Part shown: positions 11,327 through 22,289 of the stretch, in pieces
Position numbering within the stretch: the stretch's first letter is position 1
Layout of the letters: every line of letters starts with the position of its first letter
Assembly (NCBI GenBank): GCA_026874595.1
Contig: CM049313.1
Span: 60,620,659 to 60,684,658, forward strand
From: Sipunculus nudus
Lineage: Eukaryota > Annelida > Sipuncula > Golfingiida > Sipunculidae
Direction of reading: 5' to 3'
Length of the DNA stretch: 64,000 nt
Made by a program: the position numbers and the translations under genes
The notes under the pieces: generated by a model
The model's input: the letters and a program-made list of their open reading frames with translations, nothing else
Database searches by the model: none
Told to the model about the DNA's origin: nothing

Positions 11327-13767
11327 CAGTGGCGTAGCTAAGGGGGGGGGGGGGGGGGGGGTGGCAGGGGCGGTCCGCCCCGGGCGGCACATTTTAGGGG
11401 GCGGCATTTCGGGGAATTAGTATAATGAGTGGCACAAGGAGTTCCACAAAAAGTACAAATTCGATCTTTTTGTCCCATGTTCAAGTATTCCAGGGGTTAT
11501 AAACTGGACAGTGGAACCTACCAAATGATAGCAAACGATTTGCACATTTTTGGAGGCCGCATTTCTAGGATTTAGTATAATCAGTGACATAAGGAGTTCC
11601 ACAAAAATTACAAATTTGGCCTTTTTGTCTCATGTTCAAGATTCTAGGGATTATAAATGGACAGTGGAACCTGCCAATTTATTAGCGAACGTTCTGCACC
11701 TTTTTTTTTTGGGGGGGGGCGGCATTTCTGGGATTTAGTTTAATCAGTGCATAAGGAGTTCAACAAAAATTATAAATGTGGCCTTTTTTCCCATGTTCAA
11801 GATTCCAGGGATTATAAACTGGACCGTGGAAGCTACCAAATGACTAGCGAACGTTTTGCACACTTTTTTTTTTGGGGGGGGGGGGGGGCATTTCTTGGAT
11901 TTAGTTTAATCGGTGGCATAATGAGTTCCACAAAAATTACAAATTTGGCCTTTTTGTCCATATTCAAGTATTCCAGGGATTATAAACTGGACAGTAGAAC
12001 CTACAGAATGATTAGCGAACGAATTCTACATTTGTGGGGCGGCATTTCTGGGATTTAATATTATCAGTGGCAGAAGGGGTTCCTCAAAAAGTTCAAATTA
12101 GGCCTTTTGTCCCTTTTTAAGAATTTCAGAGATTAAAAATTTGGCGGTGGAACCAACAAAATTATTTACGGACGATCTCTAAATCAAAGGCAAGAAATAC
12201 ATATCTGTAGTTATTCTTTGTTAGATCTGTGGTCTTGCAATGTCAGAACGGCATCGATAAATTGACCAATCCTGCAAAAAGCCTGCATTTCAGGGCGGTC
12301 GTCGATACAGAAATCCCTAGCAGCATCTGATAATCACCAGGGAAAAACCCTGCCAGAAGACCAATGGCACCAGGTAGTGGGGGTGGGGTGTCTGTCGTAC
12401 ATATTGTACGAAAATATTTTGACGAATTGTGTTGCTCTTTCCTTGGAAAGTATTAAGAATTCCCATTCTTGAATTCCCGAAATTCCCGGATATTTAAACA
12501 GCCTGAAACAACCTGAAATGCCCTTTTTCCATGATTCTTCTTACTCTAACATCAGTCTCGTTAAAATACAGACGTTTACACTATCGTGTATATAATGAGT
12601 ACTACCTAAATGCCTGTGTCTTTTGATTAACCAATATGACCTGCATGATATTTTATGTAACGTGAAAAAAAAAAACAATAAACACCCAGACCTATATAGG
12701 AATTATTTTAACTTTAAAATATAATTCTATTATAACTGTCCGGCGGGATGAATCCCCCTGGCCGCTTAGTCACATGTTCAATATACGTATCAAGTATCAG
12801 TTTTAACTTTTAGAGTTCAAAACGTAAATTAAAGATATATTTACCTGTACTGTTAATTCTGTTATTAACAGTTTCATTATCCACTACCTACAGACAATTG
12901 TTGCATATTGTGACAAATCATTTGAAATTAAATTATAACATATTTAAATTATATCATTACTTGAAATTTATTTAAATACTTTATTGAATAACAAATAGTC
13001 ATAAGTTTATAAATAAAACCTCGCAAAGTGCATAATCACTATAATTCTAAAATGATTTTGATGTAGCCTTGAATTAAAGTATGTTTTAACTTTGAGGATA
13101 TTTTAATTAAACAAAGTCAGTTTATCCAAACATTGGATTTTTTTTATGTGAAAAAAAATTAACATGCCCTGCCTACATATATATGCTTAACTCATGAATT
13201 ACGCTTTTTTAGTAAAGACTAAATGACTTGCATGCAGCAGTACCATGCATATCTCAGTAGCTCTGTCAGGTGTACCTGATGTCATATGCGATAACAAGAG
13301 GTGGAATTATAGATGTGACAAAGTATTTGTATGCGTCGAGAATGGAATAACACTCACCAAATAAAGTTTTTTTCCCAAGTTGAGTTTAAAGTAATCATGA
13401 ATCGTGTTTACATGAATGATGAAAGATCAATTTCCCACACTATGTGTGTATCCTGCAGTGTAATCTGTTAATATTTACAATTTATTCGTTTTATTCCTTT
13501 CTGTTCACTTCATAATGAAATGTACATGTTTGAGCTTCGAGCGATCTTTTGATATACATTAGCAAAGAGATGTCTGCTCTTTAATAAGTGGCGGAAGAAT
13601 TCCCTGCCAGTGAATCCATATAATTGCGTTGTTGTCAAGTACAAGCCTGTAACAAGGACATTTGAAACGATATGTTTCAATATGTTATCCAGTTTTGTAA
13701 TGTTTTGTTAGAGGGGCGGCAATTTCTAAGGCCGCCCCGGGCGGCAATGAGGCTAGGTACGCCGCTG
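11327..13767. mobile_element. hAT element, 2.4 kb, defective
   Basis: Ends are CAGTGGCGTAGCTAAG (left) and, inward from the right, CAGCGGCGTACCTAGC. A perfect 8 bp target-site duplication, AATGGTAT, lies at 11319-11326 and 13768-13775. Both ends continue into GC-rich sequence containing CCGCCCCGGGCGGC, which can fold. The left third is five tandem copies of a ~155 bp unit; the remaining 1.5 kb is AT-rich and has no transposase frame that I can recognise. With ends this well kept but no gene, it is a non-autonomous derivative or an old decayed copy. Confidence 0.88.
11401..12185. repeat. Five tandem ~155 bp units inside the hAT element
   Basis: Units begin with GCGGCATTTC-like sequence near 11401, 11556, 11719, 11885 and 12039 and share the order 'rTTTAGTwTAATCAGTG', 'AAGGAGTTC.ACAAAAA', 'CATGTTCAAG', 'GGATTATAAA', 'GTGGAACCTACC'. 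Spacing varies from 152 to 168 bp because of poly-T/poly-G runs at unit joints. Confidence 0.88.
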
Positions 13768-13949
13768 AATGGTATGGATTTTTAATTGTTTGTGCAGAAC
13801 TCTCAATGGAAGTAAAGGAACCATGTCATGGGCAGTGCAAGTTGTAATATATACATGTATCTGAACCATTGTTCTCTAAAGAATGTGTGTAATAAAATCC
13901 AAATAGAAGCGAGTCCAACAAGCAAAATGACACGTGCAACATTTTTTTA

Positions 13950-15545
13950 GGGAACCTATGAGCTTATGTGATGGTGCGGCGTCGTCCGTCATGCATCGTG
14001 CGTCGTCTGTACGTTAACTATAGCTATCTCAAAAACGTCAGAAGCTAGCATCACCAAATTTTTTGCAAATAATCAGTCATCTGAAAAACTCTATCGGATT
14101 TTGTTTATTTTTTTCTGACTGCATTTTCTTATATTTTATAGGGAAAAAGCTAAAGAAAGCTTTAAAAATCTTCTTCTCCGAAACTGTCCAGCCAAATTGT
14201 CCAATATTTCACAGAAATGATCCCTGCAACAATCTTTCTCAAATTTGTTCAAATGGTTCCAGTTCGGAGATTTTTGGCCGAGTTACAGGAGGTTGAACTA
14301 AGTCATCTGTCCAAAAAAGCACACTAAAATTAAAAACTCAGAAACGGCTAGAGCTATAATCACCAAATTTTATACCAATGTGTGTCATATATGTCATATC
14401 TGGAATTGAGGTATTGGTGGCACCACCTACATTGATGTGTTTTTTACAAGCGAAAATGTAATTTTACACTTCCAGCTTATACATTGATTTATGATTAAAG
14501 CTGATTGGTTTAAACTTTGCAAGAAGTATTCTATGGTAGGGTTCTGCCAGTTTTATAAGAATAGATTGGGTAAATACAGCTTTAAAAAAGCATTGTAGCC
14601 AGTTGAAAAAGGCTTTTTTTTGTTTGAAAAAAGATTTGACAACATGCTGAGTTTCAGCAACCAAGTCAAGAGATCACTCAGTACAAAGAGGTGGGGTCCA
14701 GACATCACCATAGCAACTGACCTGGCTCCGGCGGGTGTCTAGACAATGTGTCTAGACGTCTAGACACAGCGTCTAGACGTCAAGACAAAATGTTTAGATG
14801 CAGAATTCCCAGATTATTGGAACTATATCTTTCAACTGCATGAAAAAACTTGGTTTGCATTTTAAGCGAATCAGGTTTATCATCAGGTCACATGTGAACT
14901 GCTGGGTCCTCATTATTGGTTGACCTCTTGACTTTTCCTCGCTGCCCAGCCCCCATTTGTGCGTCTGTTTCCACATAAACCCACATATCTCGGGAACCGT
15001 TTGAGCGCATCAGGCTAAAAGTTTTGCACAAATGTAGCCCTTTGATAGCTTTATAACATACACTAAAAATGTTGGCGCCACCTGCAATCATTTTTGCAGA
15101 GCGTCCATCTGTTCATCTGCCTTGGGGTAAAATCACTCATATCTAGCAGTGGTGTGACTTTTCCACCTGAAATTTTGCAGGTTTATACATCCTGGACAGC
15201 TTTCTCGATTTTATGACAGGTGGCGCCACCTACATTCAGGTTTACTCTGCACACATCCTAGCTCATATCTCGGGAACCGTTTGACCGATTGGGCCAACAT
15301 TTTGCATGTGTATAGATCTCACATAGCTCTTCATCATAAGCAAAACTGGTGGCGCCTCCTGCAACCATTTTTGCACAGCGTCCGTATGTTTGTCTGCCGT
15401 GGGCTAAAATCTATCATATCTCAGCAGTGGTTTGACTTATCTGCCTGTTCATTTTCACCAGGTATATTGTTGGAAATACTAAAATCTATCAAAATCAACA
15501 CATGGGAAATATGAAAGTTTTAAGTTTATCTTCTACCCGGAGTTG
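13950..15545 (+). repeat. Modular mollusc-type repeat block, forward copy
   Basis: It opens with a GTCCGTC-like header (GAGCTTATGTGATGGTGCGG then CGTCGTCCGTC near 13980) and continues with degenerate units. Two clear units from about 14983 and 15262 (period ~280 bp) each contain TCTCGGGAACCGTTTGA, a GGTGGCGCCACC-type palindrome (perfect at 15219-15230) and a TTTTTGCACAGCGTCCGT-like segment. The same modules occur in reverse orientation at 30.8-31.7 kb. The block has no lasting coding frame. I associate this layout with abundant unclassified bivalve repeats; the class is not known to me. Confidence 0.7.
14748..14767. repeat. Perfect 20 bp palindrome
   Basis: GTGTCTAGAC joined to its exact reverse complement. 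It sits in a run of TCTAGAC motifs (14738-14780) inside the modular repeat block. Confidence 0.95.
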
Positions 15546-16008
15546 TAATTTTTAAATGTATTAGATTTTGACACAAATGACATTACAAATCACCATTTCA
15601 TTTATAACAGTTCGAACTACAGTACCATAGTATGCAAAACTGTTGGATTGATAACATAAGATACTAATAAGTGTCAAATATGTATTTTGGAAAAAAAAAT
15701 GTGATTTTAGGTAATTTTTTCTTCATAAAATAGCGCATTTATAGGGTCACTTCACAGACTTCTCTTTTATTCCTTACATCCCTCCACATATTGTTGTATG
15801 TTACGCTGAGATACATTAATAATTATTGGTTGTATTTTTAAACACTTTTGAACAAAATACTGTATTTCTGAAGAGAGATATGACCGCTTTTGTACTTAAA
15901 GATTACCCATACCCCTTAGTGCTTAATCACGGTGTACGAGCGTTTTAGTCGAGTTGCCAGTAAGGGGTACCTTTGAATGGTCTATATTATAAGTTTTTGT
16001 GAATAATC

Positions 16009-16305
16009 AGCCCTGCCTGGGCTTCAGTATTTGCGTTTACTAATAAACTGCTTAAAATAAAACGTGATTTTTTATGTACCGATAGGCTTTACTCAGTGCC
16101 AGCTCTATCACTTAAGCCCTGTAAAGTCCGTAGGGTGAATCGCTGATATTTGCATATCAAGGCGTCACAAGGCTCTTCGAGGACCTGACAATTTCCCCGC
16201 TTTTGCATATCAAGCCGTCACGCCTCATGTGAGTTAAGCGATAAGAGCTGGCACTGAGTTAAGCATTTTATTAGTAAACGCAAATACTAAAGCCCAGGCA
16301 GGGCT
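16009..16305. repeat. Hairpin repeat with ~47 bp inverted arms
   Basis: The left arm begins AGCCCTGCCTGGGCTT and continues through TATTTGCGTTTACTAATAAA; the right arm (16258-16305) is its inverted copy with few mismatches. A second inverted pair further in (CTCAGTGCCAGCTCT) extends the stem. Flanks at 15905-15980 and 16305-16375 look like a diverged direct repeat (ACCCC..GTG.TTAATCA.GGT.TACG). It is probably a foldback or MITE-type element; no clean target-site duplication is visible. Confidence 0.7.
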
Positions 16306-16375
16306 ACCCCAACCCCGGAGTGGTTAATCATGGTATACGTGGATTAACGTCTTTACCTTTGAAGAAACGGTGGCA

Positions 16376-18180
16376 AATATGCGATACAGTCCTTTTGATT
16401 ACACATTTGACGTCCATGTCCACTGTAACAACTGTAGTTACAAGGTTTTTAAGTGTAGTTAGTGCATTTTGTTAGAATAATTAAGTAGAAAATACCAGAG
16501 CATGTACGTGCACCTATTTGTTTAGTTGTACATGCAGAAGCTAGAGTTAACACATTGACTGCCCCCCATGGCTGACATATATTTAGATGGTGTACCTGGT
16601 CTTATCAAAGATTATTTTTCGGCGGAATTTTTCAACAGATATTTTTATTGCTTTTTCAAGAACTGCTTCTCTTAACGATACAATGTATATACTTAATTTG
16701 AATCCTCAGAGTATCTCCTATTAGATTTGCCATACATATTGTTATATGTGGAAGATAATTTACAGAGACTGTTTCAATTTTATAAAATAGGTAATGTTTC
16801 ATACATTGTATCTGCAAAAATCTCTGAATAGTTTTAAATATATAAATCATGTAAATATCATTATTTATCAATTAAAAGTTTATTATTATTTAGTATACTA
16901 TATTTTGTATATTTACCATTCATTAAAAAAATAGTTATTTTTAACATTTAAACATAACTCTTTTATCATCAGAATTCTCACATTTTCAGTATTTATAACC
17001 AAAGTGATTACATTTTCAAACGGAATTGGTAGATCATATGTTAGATCCCTGAAGCAGGAGCAAATGCAAACAGAATATCGTAGTGAATTGAGATGTCACA
17101 ACCACACTTTGTGTAGGTGAGAGTTTTTGCACAGAAAACTGTCAAACGTTAGGGAGGACTTACGGAAGTCTCAATTAAAATACAAAACTCCTTTTACTGA
17201 AATTTAATTGATATTAATAAGTCTCCCGTGCCCTTCTCTAGGGTTTGATGACTAGATATCATTATCCAACCATATTCACCATTTATACAAATAATTATAT
17301 ATAATGATTTTTTTTATTCTATCAAATATCCTAGTTATTTGCAACTTCGTTCTTGTAAAATGGACTGAAAGATGTAGGTGTTAAGACACAATTACTTTTC
17401 AATTTAAATATAGAGGTATATCAAATTTGCATGTAAATCAAAAGAGGTGATATTGTGAATAAGTAAAAACGCCTCGACATATTTATTTCAGTGGATCTGT
17501 CCCTGTGGGATTGGGTTTTTTATCAACTAAAAGTAGCCAAATAGCTAAAATCTGCTTACGTCCTAATAATGTTATCTAATACATTTTAAGTATTTTTGAT
17601 ATTTTATGTTCGGCATGCCACTCTGAATTTAATTGAAAAATGTATAAAATCTTACAAGAAAAAAAAGTATAACGTTGTCGGGAAAAGTATCTACTGAACT
17701 CAATTGGTTCAGGTAATCAACCTGTAAGTTTAAACACCACTTGAAGATGATAATTTCTGAAAAAAAAAATTTAACCCCAGAAAAAGTATGAAAAAAAGAA
17801 TAAGAAAAGAGTCTTGCCTAAAAAAATATGATACTTTTAAAAAAAGTTATAGAGTGGCAGCACTGTGTGTTGAACCAAACCTCATACAGAACCGCTACAG
17901 GAAATATCCATTACCGTTTGTGAAATATAAATAAAATGATTGATGAACTATTCATTCTGACTTTATGTCATAATATTAAGCATAGAAAGTACACGCCGTC
18001 TTACTCCTAGATTAATGGTAAGTTCTTAAACTGATCTCTGACCAAGAAACCTCAGATTAGCAAATATGTATGACAATTTATCAATATTTTAAATATATAC
18101 TGGATAAACTAGGTTTTACGACAAAGACTTCCGTACATTCACATATACATAAAGCATTAAGTCGCCGTACCGGTTAGTTG
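16376..18180. other. AT-rich intergenic stretch, no gene seen
   Basis: No coding exon, RNA gene or clear element was recognised in these 1.8 kb. Confidence 0.5.
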
Positions 18181-18480
18181 TCAGTCCAAGGTAAGAACAA
18201 TGGTTCTGGCCACTCCTTTCTTGGCTTGTGTTCGTTTTTCTGGAAACGGATACATGTCAAAGATAAAATAGTCTAAATGCCATGAAAGGTCGATGAATTG
18301 GGAGCAAAGAGTAATGACCCATTTTTTAAGAGGGTAACCCAAATCCCAATTTCCTGTTAAAGACAACAGTCGAAAAAACTGGGGATGAATCCGCCTTCCT
18401 CCTTCGAGGGTTTTTTTATCGGCTTTAGTAGTTTCAAATACAGGTAATACCAAATGAGTTTCCTTTTTATCTATTGTCAA
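18181..18480 (-). CDS. Unrecognised 99-codon open frame
   Basis: A 99-residue frame on the minus strand with varied composition, rich in aromatic and basic residues (for example GNWDLGYPLKKWV, SWHLDYFIFDMYPFPEK). Unlike most frames here it is not low-complexity and does not overlap a known repeat. I recognise no domain. It could be a lone exon, a fragment of a decayed element gene, or chance. It lies about 260 bp before lectin relic F on the opposite strand. Confidence 0.2.
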   Translation of the reverse strand: MTIDKKETHLVLPVFETTKADKKTLEGGRRIHPQFFRLLSLTGNWDLGYPLKKWVITLCSQFIDLSWHLDYFIFDMYPFPEKRTQAKKGVARTIVLTLD

Positions 18481-18677
18481 AGCAATGTTTTATGACGATT
18501 TCAAACGCAACCAATATGAGCAAAATGTAAGGAAATGTTTGCGTGCGCTTTCTATGCTTTTATGTCTGTATTGATAACTGGTAAGTGAATGTTTATACTG
18601 AAATAGGTCAAACATTATTTTTGTTCTCAAGAATATAAGCAGACGTACCGTTACTCATTCTCTAACACATTCGGGGT

Positions 18678-18944
18678 TTCTTAAAGAATCCAGGCGTTTC
18701 ATGACCTAGACATTTTGATCGGATAAAAAAAGAGGGTAAATGGATGTTGGAAGAAACAGGCGAAGAGGGCATTTACGCTTGCTGGTCCCAAGGTCAACCA
18801 GATGGTGGCATAACGCAAAATTATTTTAGTTTTACGGTATTGACATTAGGCAACTATTGGTTTGAATCTTTTCCAAATGCAAAATACGAAGTGCTCTGCG
18901 AGAAAACAACTGAAAGGGTTAAAAAATGGGAAGAATGTCTATAA
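18678..18944 (+). pseudogene. Lectin relic F: last CTLD exon only
   Basis: The frame from about 18726 reads KKEGKWMLEETGEEGIYACW, then the galactose-type motif QPD, then Q-N-Y-F-S-F, LGNYWFES and LCEK, and stops at 18942-18944. This is the second CTLD exon of the family described for copy A ([25 protein letters not shown]). The upstream part that should read YWTSGSD is damaged: the Trp codon appears as TAG and the frame shifts before KKEG. No first exon, N-terminal-module exon or first CTLD exon was found upstream. It is a truncated host-gene relic. Confidence 0.75.
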
Positions 18945-20539
18945 GCAAGAGTACGAAACATCGTTCAAGTGTCTATCCTTTTGTGCTTTTAAATATTTAC
19001 TTGATATAATATCATTTTCATTCATGCCATAAGGATATGAATGTGTGATTTTTTTTTACCTAATTTACAGTAACTGCTACACGATTATTTTTAATTTCAA
19101 CAATAACAACATGCGTCATTCGTCAAGCATGTTTTCTCTTTGGTGTGCATACAGGTTCTGTTTTTAAATAAAAAAATGTTGGACGGCGTCTGATATGAGT
19201 GTGTATACGTTGGTTGGCTTCGAATTTGCGAAGTTAAATTATCACGAATTTTCACTTTTCAGAGTTTAACGAGGTTTAACATTTTCGTCGAGGGTCCCAT
19301 TCACGAATGTTTATCGCAAACATCTCGAACAAGAAGCCAACCACCGTATCTATATATACAGGACAAGTCTTTTAGAAAATAAAGACATCTTCTATTTTGA
19401 ATGGAAATTCGCAGATAATAATTTATTCTGACTTGTACGGGGTCACTCAAATAACTTCTCAACGGGTATATTATTTATATTGTGCTTACTTTTTTTTATC
19501 AAGTAAGCATTGTTGAATTAAGTGAATATTATGTATGTTTATACAGAGATGTTGTAACTATCAACATTCCTCCAACAAGTCTTTTATAATATTTGATATT
19601 TTTTATTTAAATTTTGATTGCAAAAAGAAGTAAATGGAAGTTGGTTTAAAAACTGATCTCTGCCGATCGGCTGCTATGACAGCCATGTATAATCTAGCCG
19701 TACGGTCACGAAGCATGGAAATAAGGAAATACCCTTTGACGGACAAAATTGTACATTGTAATTCTGATACACAAAAATTAGACCGATTCCAAGTGTTTAT
19801 TAAAAGATCAGTATACGTTTTTACGGAAACCGAGCCTATTGATACATCGTTAGCTATTAACACTGGCGCCGCTTAGCGGCTGTTAAAGAAAATAGTCCAC
19901 AAAGACTGAAATGTGAGATAATTATAAACGATGCAAGGGGTCTAACTGGTAAAAAGTTTTAGAGGAAATATCGGTGTTTTGAGGTATATTCGTTGGTAAA
20001 AATGGCCCAAGTATCATTTTGAGGGATGCTGACAGACTTTTTTTAGTAACAATCCAGCACGTCACCAGATTACCATGTGACCCTTGGGCAATAAAAACGT
20101 TTGGCGTGGGGGGATTAAAGTGAGCGGGCGGTACCCAAGAAATATATTATTATTCATTGGGGGCATTGTGTAGAAAATTTATCTAAGATAGCAATATACG
20201 CTGCAACGTTTTTCACCGGTATATGCATGGTTTCTGTCAGATGTGTCCTCATTTTATATTTTGTACGTCATGTGTACGGCTGGATATCTCAATATGATTG
20301 TGTTATTATTTGCATGACTTTTACAATAAAACCCGCTTTTGCACGATACATATTGGTACTTCTTGATTTTTCCATTTTGTGAAATGCGGAGAATGGACAC
20401 TCGAATGATTTTATTTTGGTATATTTCCATTTATAATTGATAAAAAGAAACAAATCAAAGTATGGAATCTTTCGCCAACGGATGCAAGGTAATATTCTCA
20501 TTATATCAATATAAACCTATCATGGACAGTCAATGCTAC
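18945..20539. other. Intergenic, one MITE and no supported gene
   Basis: Apart from the 139 bp MITE at 19208, nothing is recognised. Overlapping open frames on both strands at 19603-19876 show no family features. Confidence 0.5.
19208..19346. mobile_element. TA-flanked MITE, 139 bp
   Basis: Inverted ends CGTTGGTTGGCTTC and, inward from the right, CGGTGGTTGGCTTC (13 of 14 match). TA lies directly outside both ends (19206-19207 and 19347-19348), as expected for Tc1/mariner-pogo type elements. No coding capacity. Confidence 0.7.
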
Positions 20540-20547
20540 TGCGGGCA

Positions 20548-20897
20548 TAGTAGTGTCAATATATCTTTCAGGAGGGAGGGAGGGGGGATGACCCACAAAC
20601 ATACACACACTCATACATATTTATATATTTTTTTAGTCTGTAAGACCCATTTCAAGTATATTACAATTAAGTATAAACTTTGAGAAGATAAGGTACTATG
20701 TTTCAAGTCTATGTTATTTCCCAAACCAGGTTTAGATATAATATTTCATTCTAAACTAATGGAACCTTATTCTATATACATTTGGTTACTAATATATTTC
20801 ATTTGCAATAGATAAATATTATTATCTTAACAGTGTATGTGTGTGTGTGTGTGGGGGGGGGGGTGATTACATTGACCATCCCCCCTTGACGCCCCTG
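20548..20897. mobile_element. hAT MITE (family 1, copy 2)
   Basis: The right end, inward, reads CAGGGGCGTCAAG and the left end TAGTAGTGTCAATAT, a diverged copy of the same terminal repeat as 8887-9299. A perfect 8 bp target-site duplication, TGCGGGCA, lies at 20540-20547 and 20898-20905. The G-rich stretch, C-rich stretch and GTGTGT run inside match copy 1 in style. No gene. Confidence 0.85.
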
Positions 20898-20905
20898 TGC
20901 GGGCA

Positions 20906-22168
20906 TATGCGGATCTAACCTGGAATAAAAAAAACAAGACGAGAGAAAACCCTATTTTTTAATTTAAATCTTCCGCGTAGGTCAGACTCCACCGAAATCC
21001 CCGAAATGTTAATACAATTATTTGATTATAAGGTCCAACTCAAATTGTTCAAAGTGATTACGACCCGTAATACTATTATACCATTACCAACAAAATTCTT
21101 TGCTCCTCCTGTTTTGAGGAATCACGCATTTCTTAAAGATGCTTTATTTTTGTATTTAGTTATATCAGGGTTGTGCATTGATATTAACTTCATACAATGT
21201 GTATACATAAGTTCATGCCATTTTTGCTCAAGTTTGAAGATTTTATGACTCATCAAGGGAAATGTTAAGAAAAACATCTTTAACTACAGAAAATAGGTCA
21301 GCAACTTAACGCGGGATCATATGTTTGTTTAAAATTCATGTCCTGTCGTTTATGAGATATTCGGTAACAGGCTTTACAACATGTATATATAGGCAGAAAA
21401 TTGAAACAAACAGCATAGCAGTCATTCTCACGGAGAGTATAAACGCATTTGTTGATAGTCATATTATTTAAATTTTATAATCTGGTGCAAGAAATTTGTT
21501 TAGTAGCCTTGATCACGAAGAAGAGTGTGACGTTCAGGGGGATCGAAATAATGTATTAGTCCTAAATATTGTCATGAAAATGTAATCGACAATAATGGAA
21601 GCTCACTGTTATGACATCGCTTATTGTCCTTCTATTCTTTATTAATAATGCTTTGGCGGGCGGTCGTTTTGGCTGAAAATCGTTTTTCTAATTTACATTA
21701 GGTGAGAGTGGCACCAGGAAATGTTTTGATCGATGATTTAGCTTTTATCTTTCATCGATAGGAACACCCTATCAGACCTAAATGGATTTTCTGCTATTTT
21801 TCTGAATTCCTGTGTCAGCCTTTGTTAAACGCGCTGACAGTTATCCTTTCCTTGGATCTTACTTGTGTGTGTCTATTCTAAGTAAGCAAAATGTAAATAA
21901 TTGCATCAAATCTGTCATCCATAGATCTGTCAAATTGCCTAGCTAACGTTGTTATTATTGTCTCTTTTGAGAGAAGGTTGAACAGACAGGCTGTCAAACT
22001 GTTATTTGCAAGCAGTTTGGACAGATATTTCCTGTAATTTGCGCGTCGAATGCTGCATTATGATCAGTGGTGGTTCAGCAGTATTTATATTTAACTACAC
22101 AGACATTATTTGCAAGCAGTGGAAACCTTCAATAACGGTTAGTCATCCGTACCTCCATGAAAAATACA
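20906..22168. other. Intergenic DNA upstream of lectin copy A
   Basis: No gene seen. The 3' end presumably holds the promoter of copy A. Confidence 0.5.
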
Positions 22169-22174
22169 TATAAT
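22169..22174 (+). promoter_or_regulatory. Possible TATA box of lectin copy A
   Basis: TATAAT sits 61 bp before the start codon at 22235. The analogous TATAAA of copy B is 52 bp before its start. The position fits a short 5' UTR; no initiator was resolved. Confidence 0.35.
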
Positions 22175-22234
22175 GATTTACTTAGAAGTGAATTTTGTTA
22201 TGCAACTTTTCTATTCACGGATGTTATAGCCACA

Positions 22235-22289
22235 ATGAACACGTTTATATTGCTGCTCTTGTGTATGGAGCTGACATTTCTGAAATCAC
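22235..22289 (+). CDS. Copy A exon 1, signal peptide
   Basis: 55 nt: 18 codons plus one base, donor gtaagt. Hydrophobic core [13 protein letters not shown]. Same length as exon 1 of copies B and E. Confidence 0.88.

Noticed and set aside
19603-19876. Overlapping 86- and 80-codon frames on both strands
   Set aside because: Neither has recognisable motifs, splice context or homology that I can name; both could be chance.
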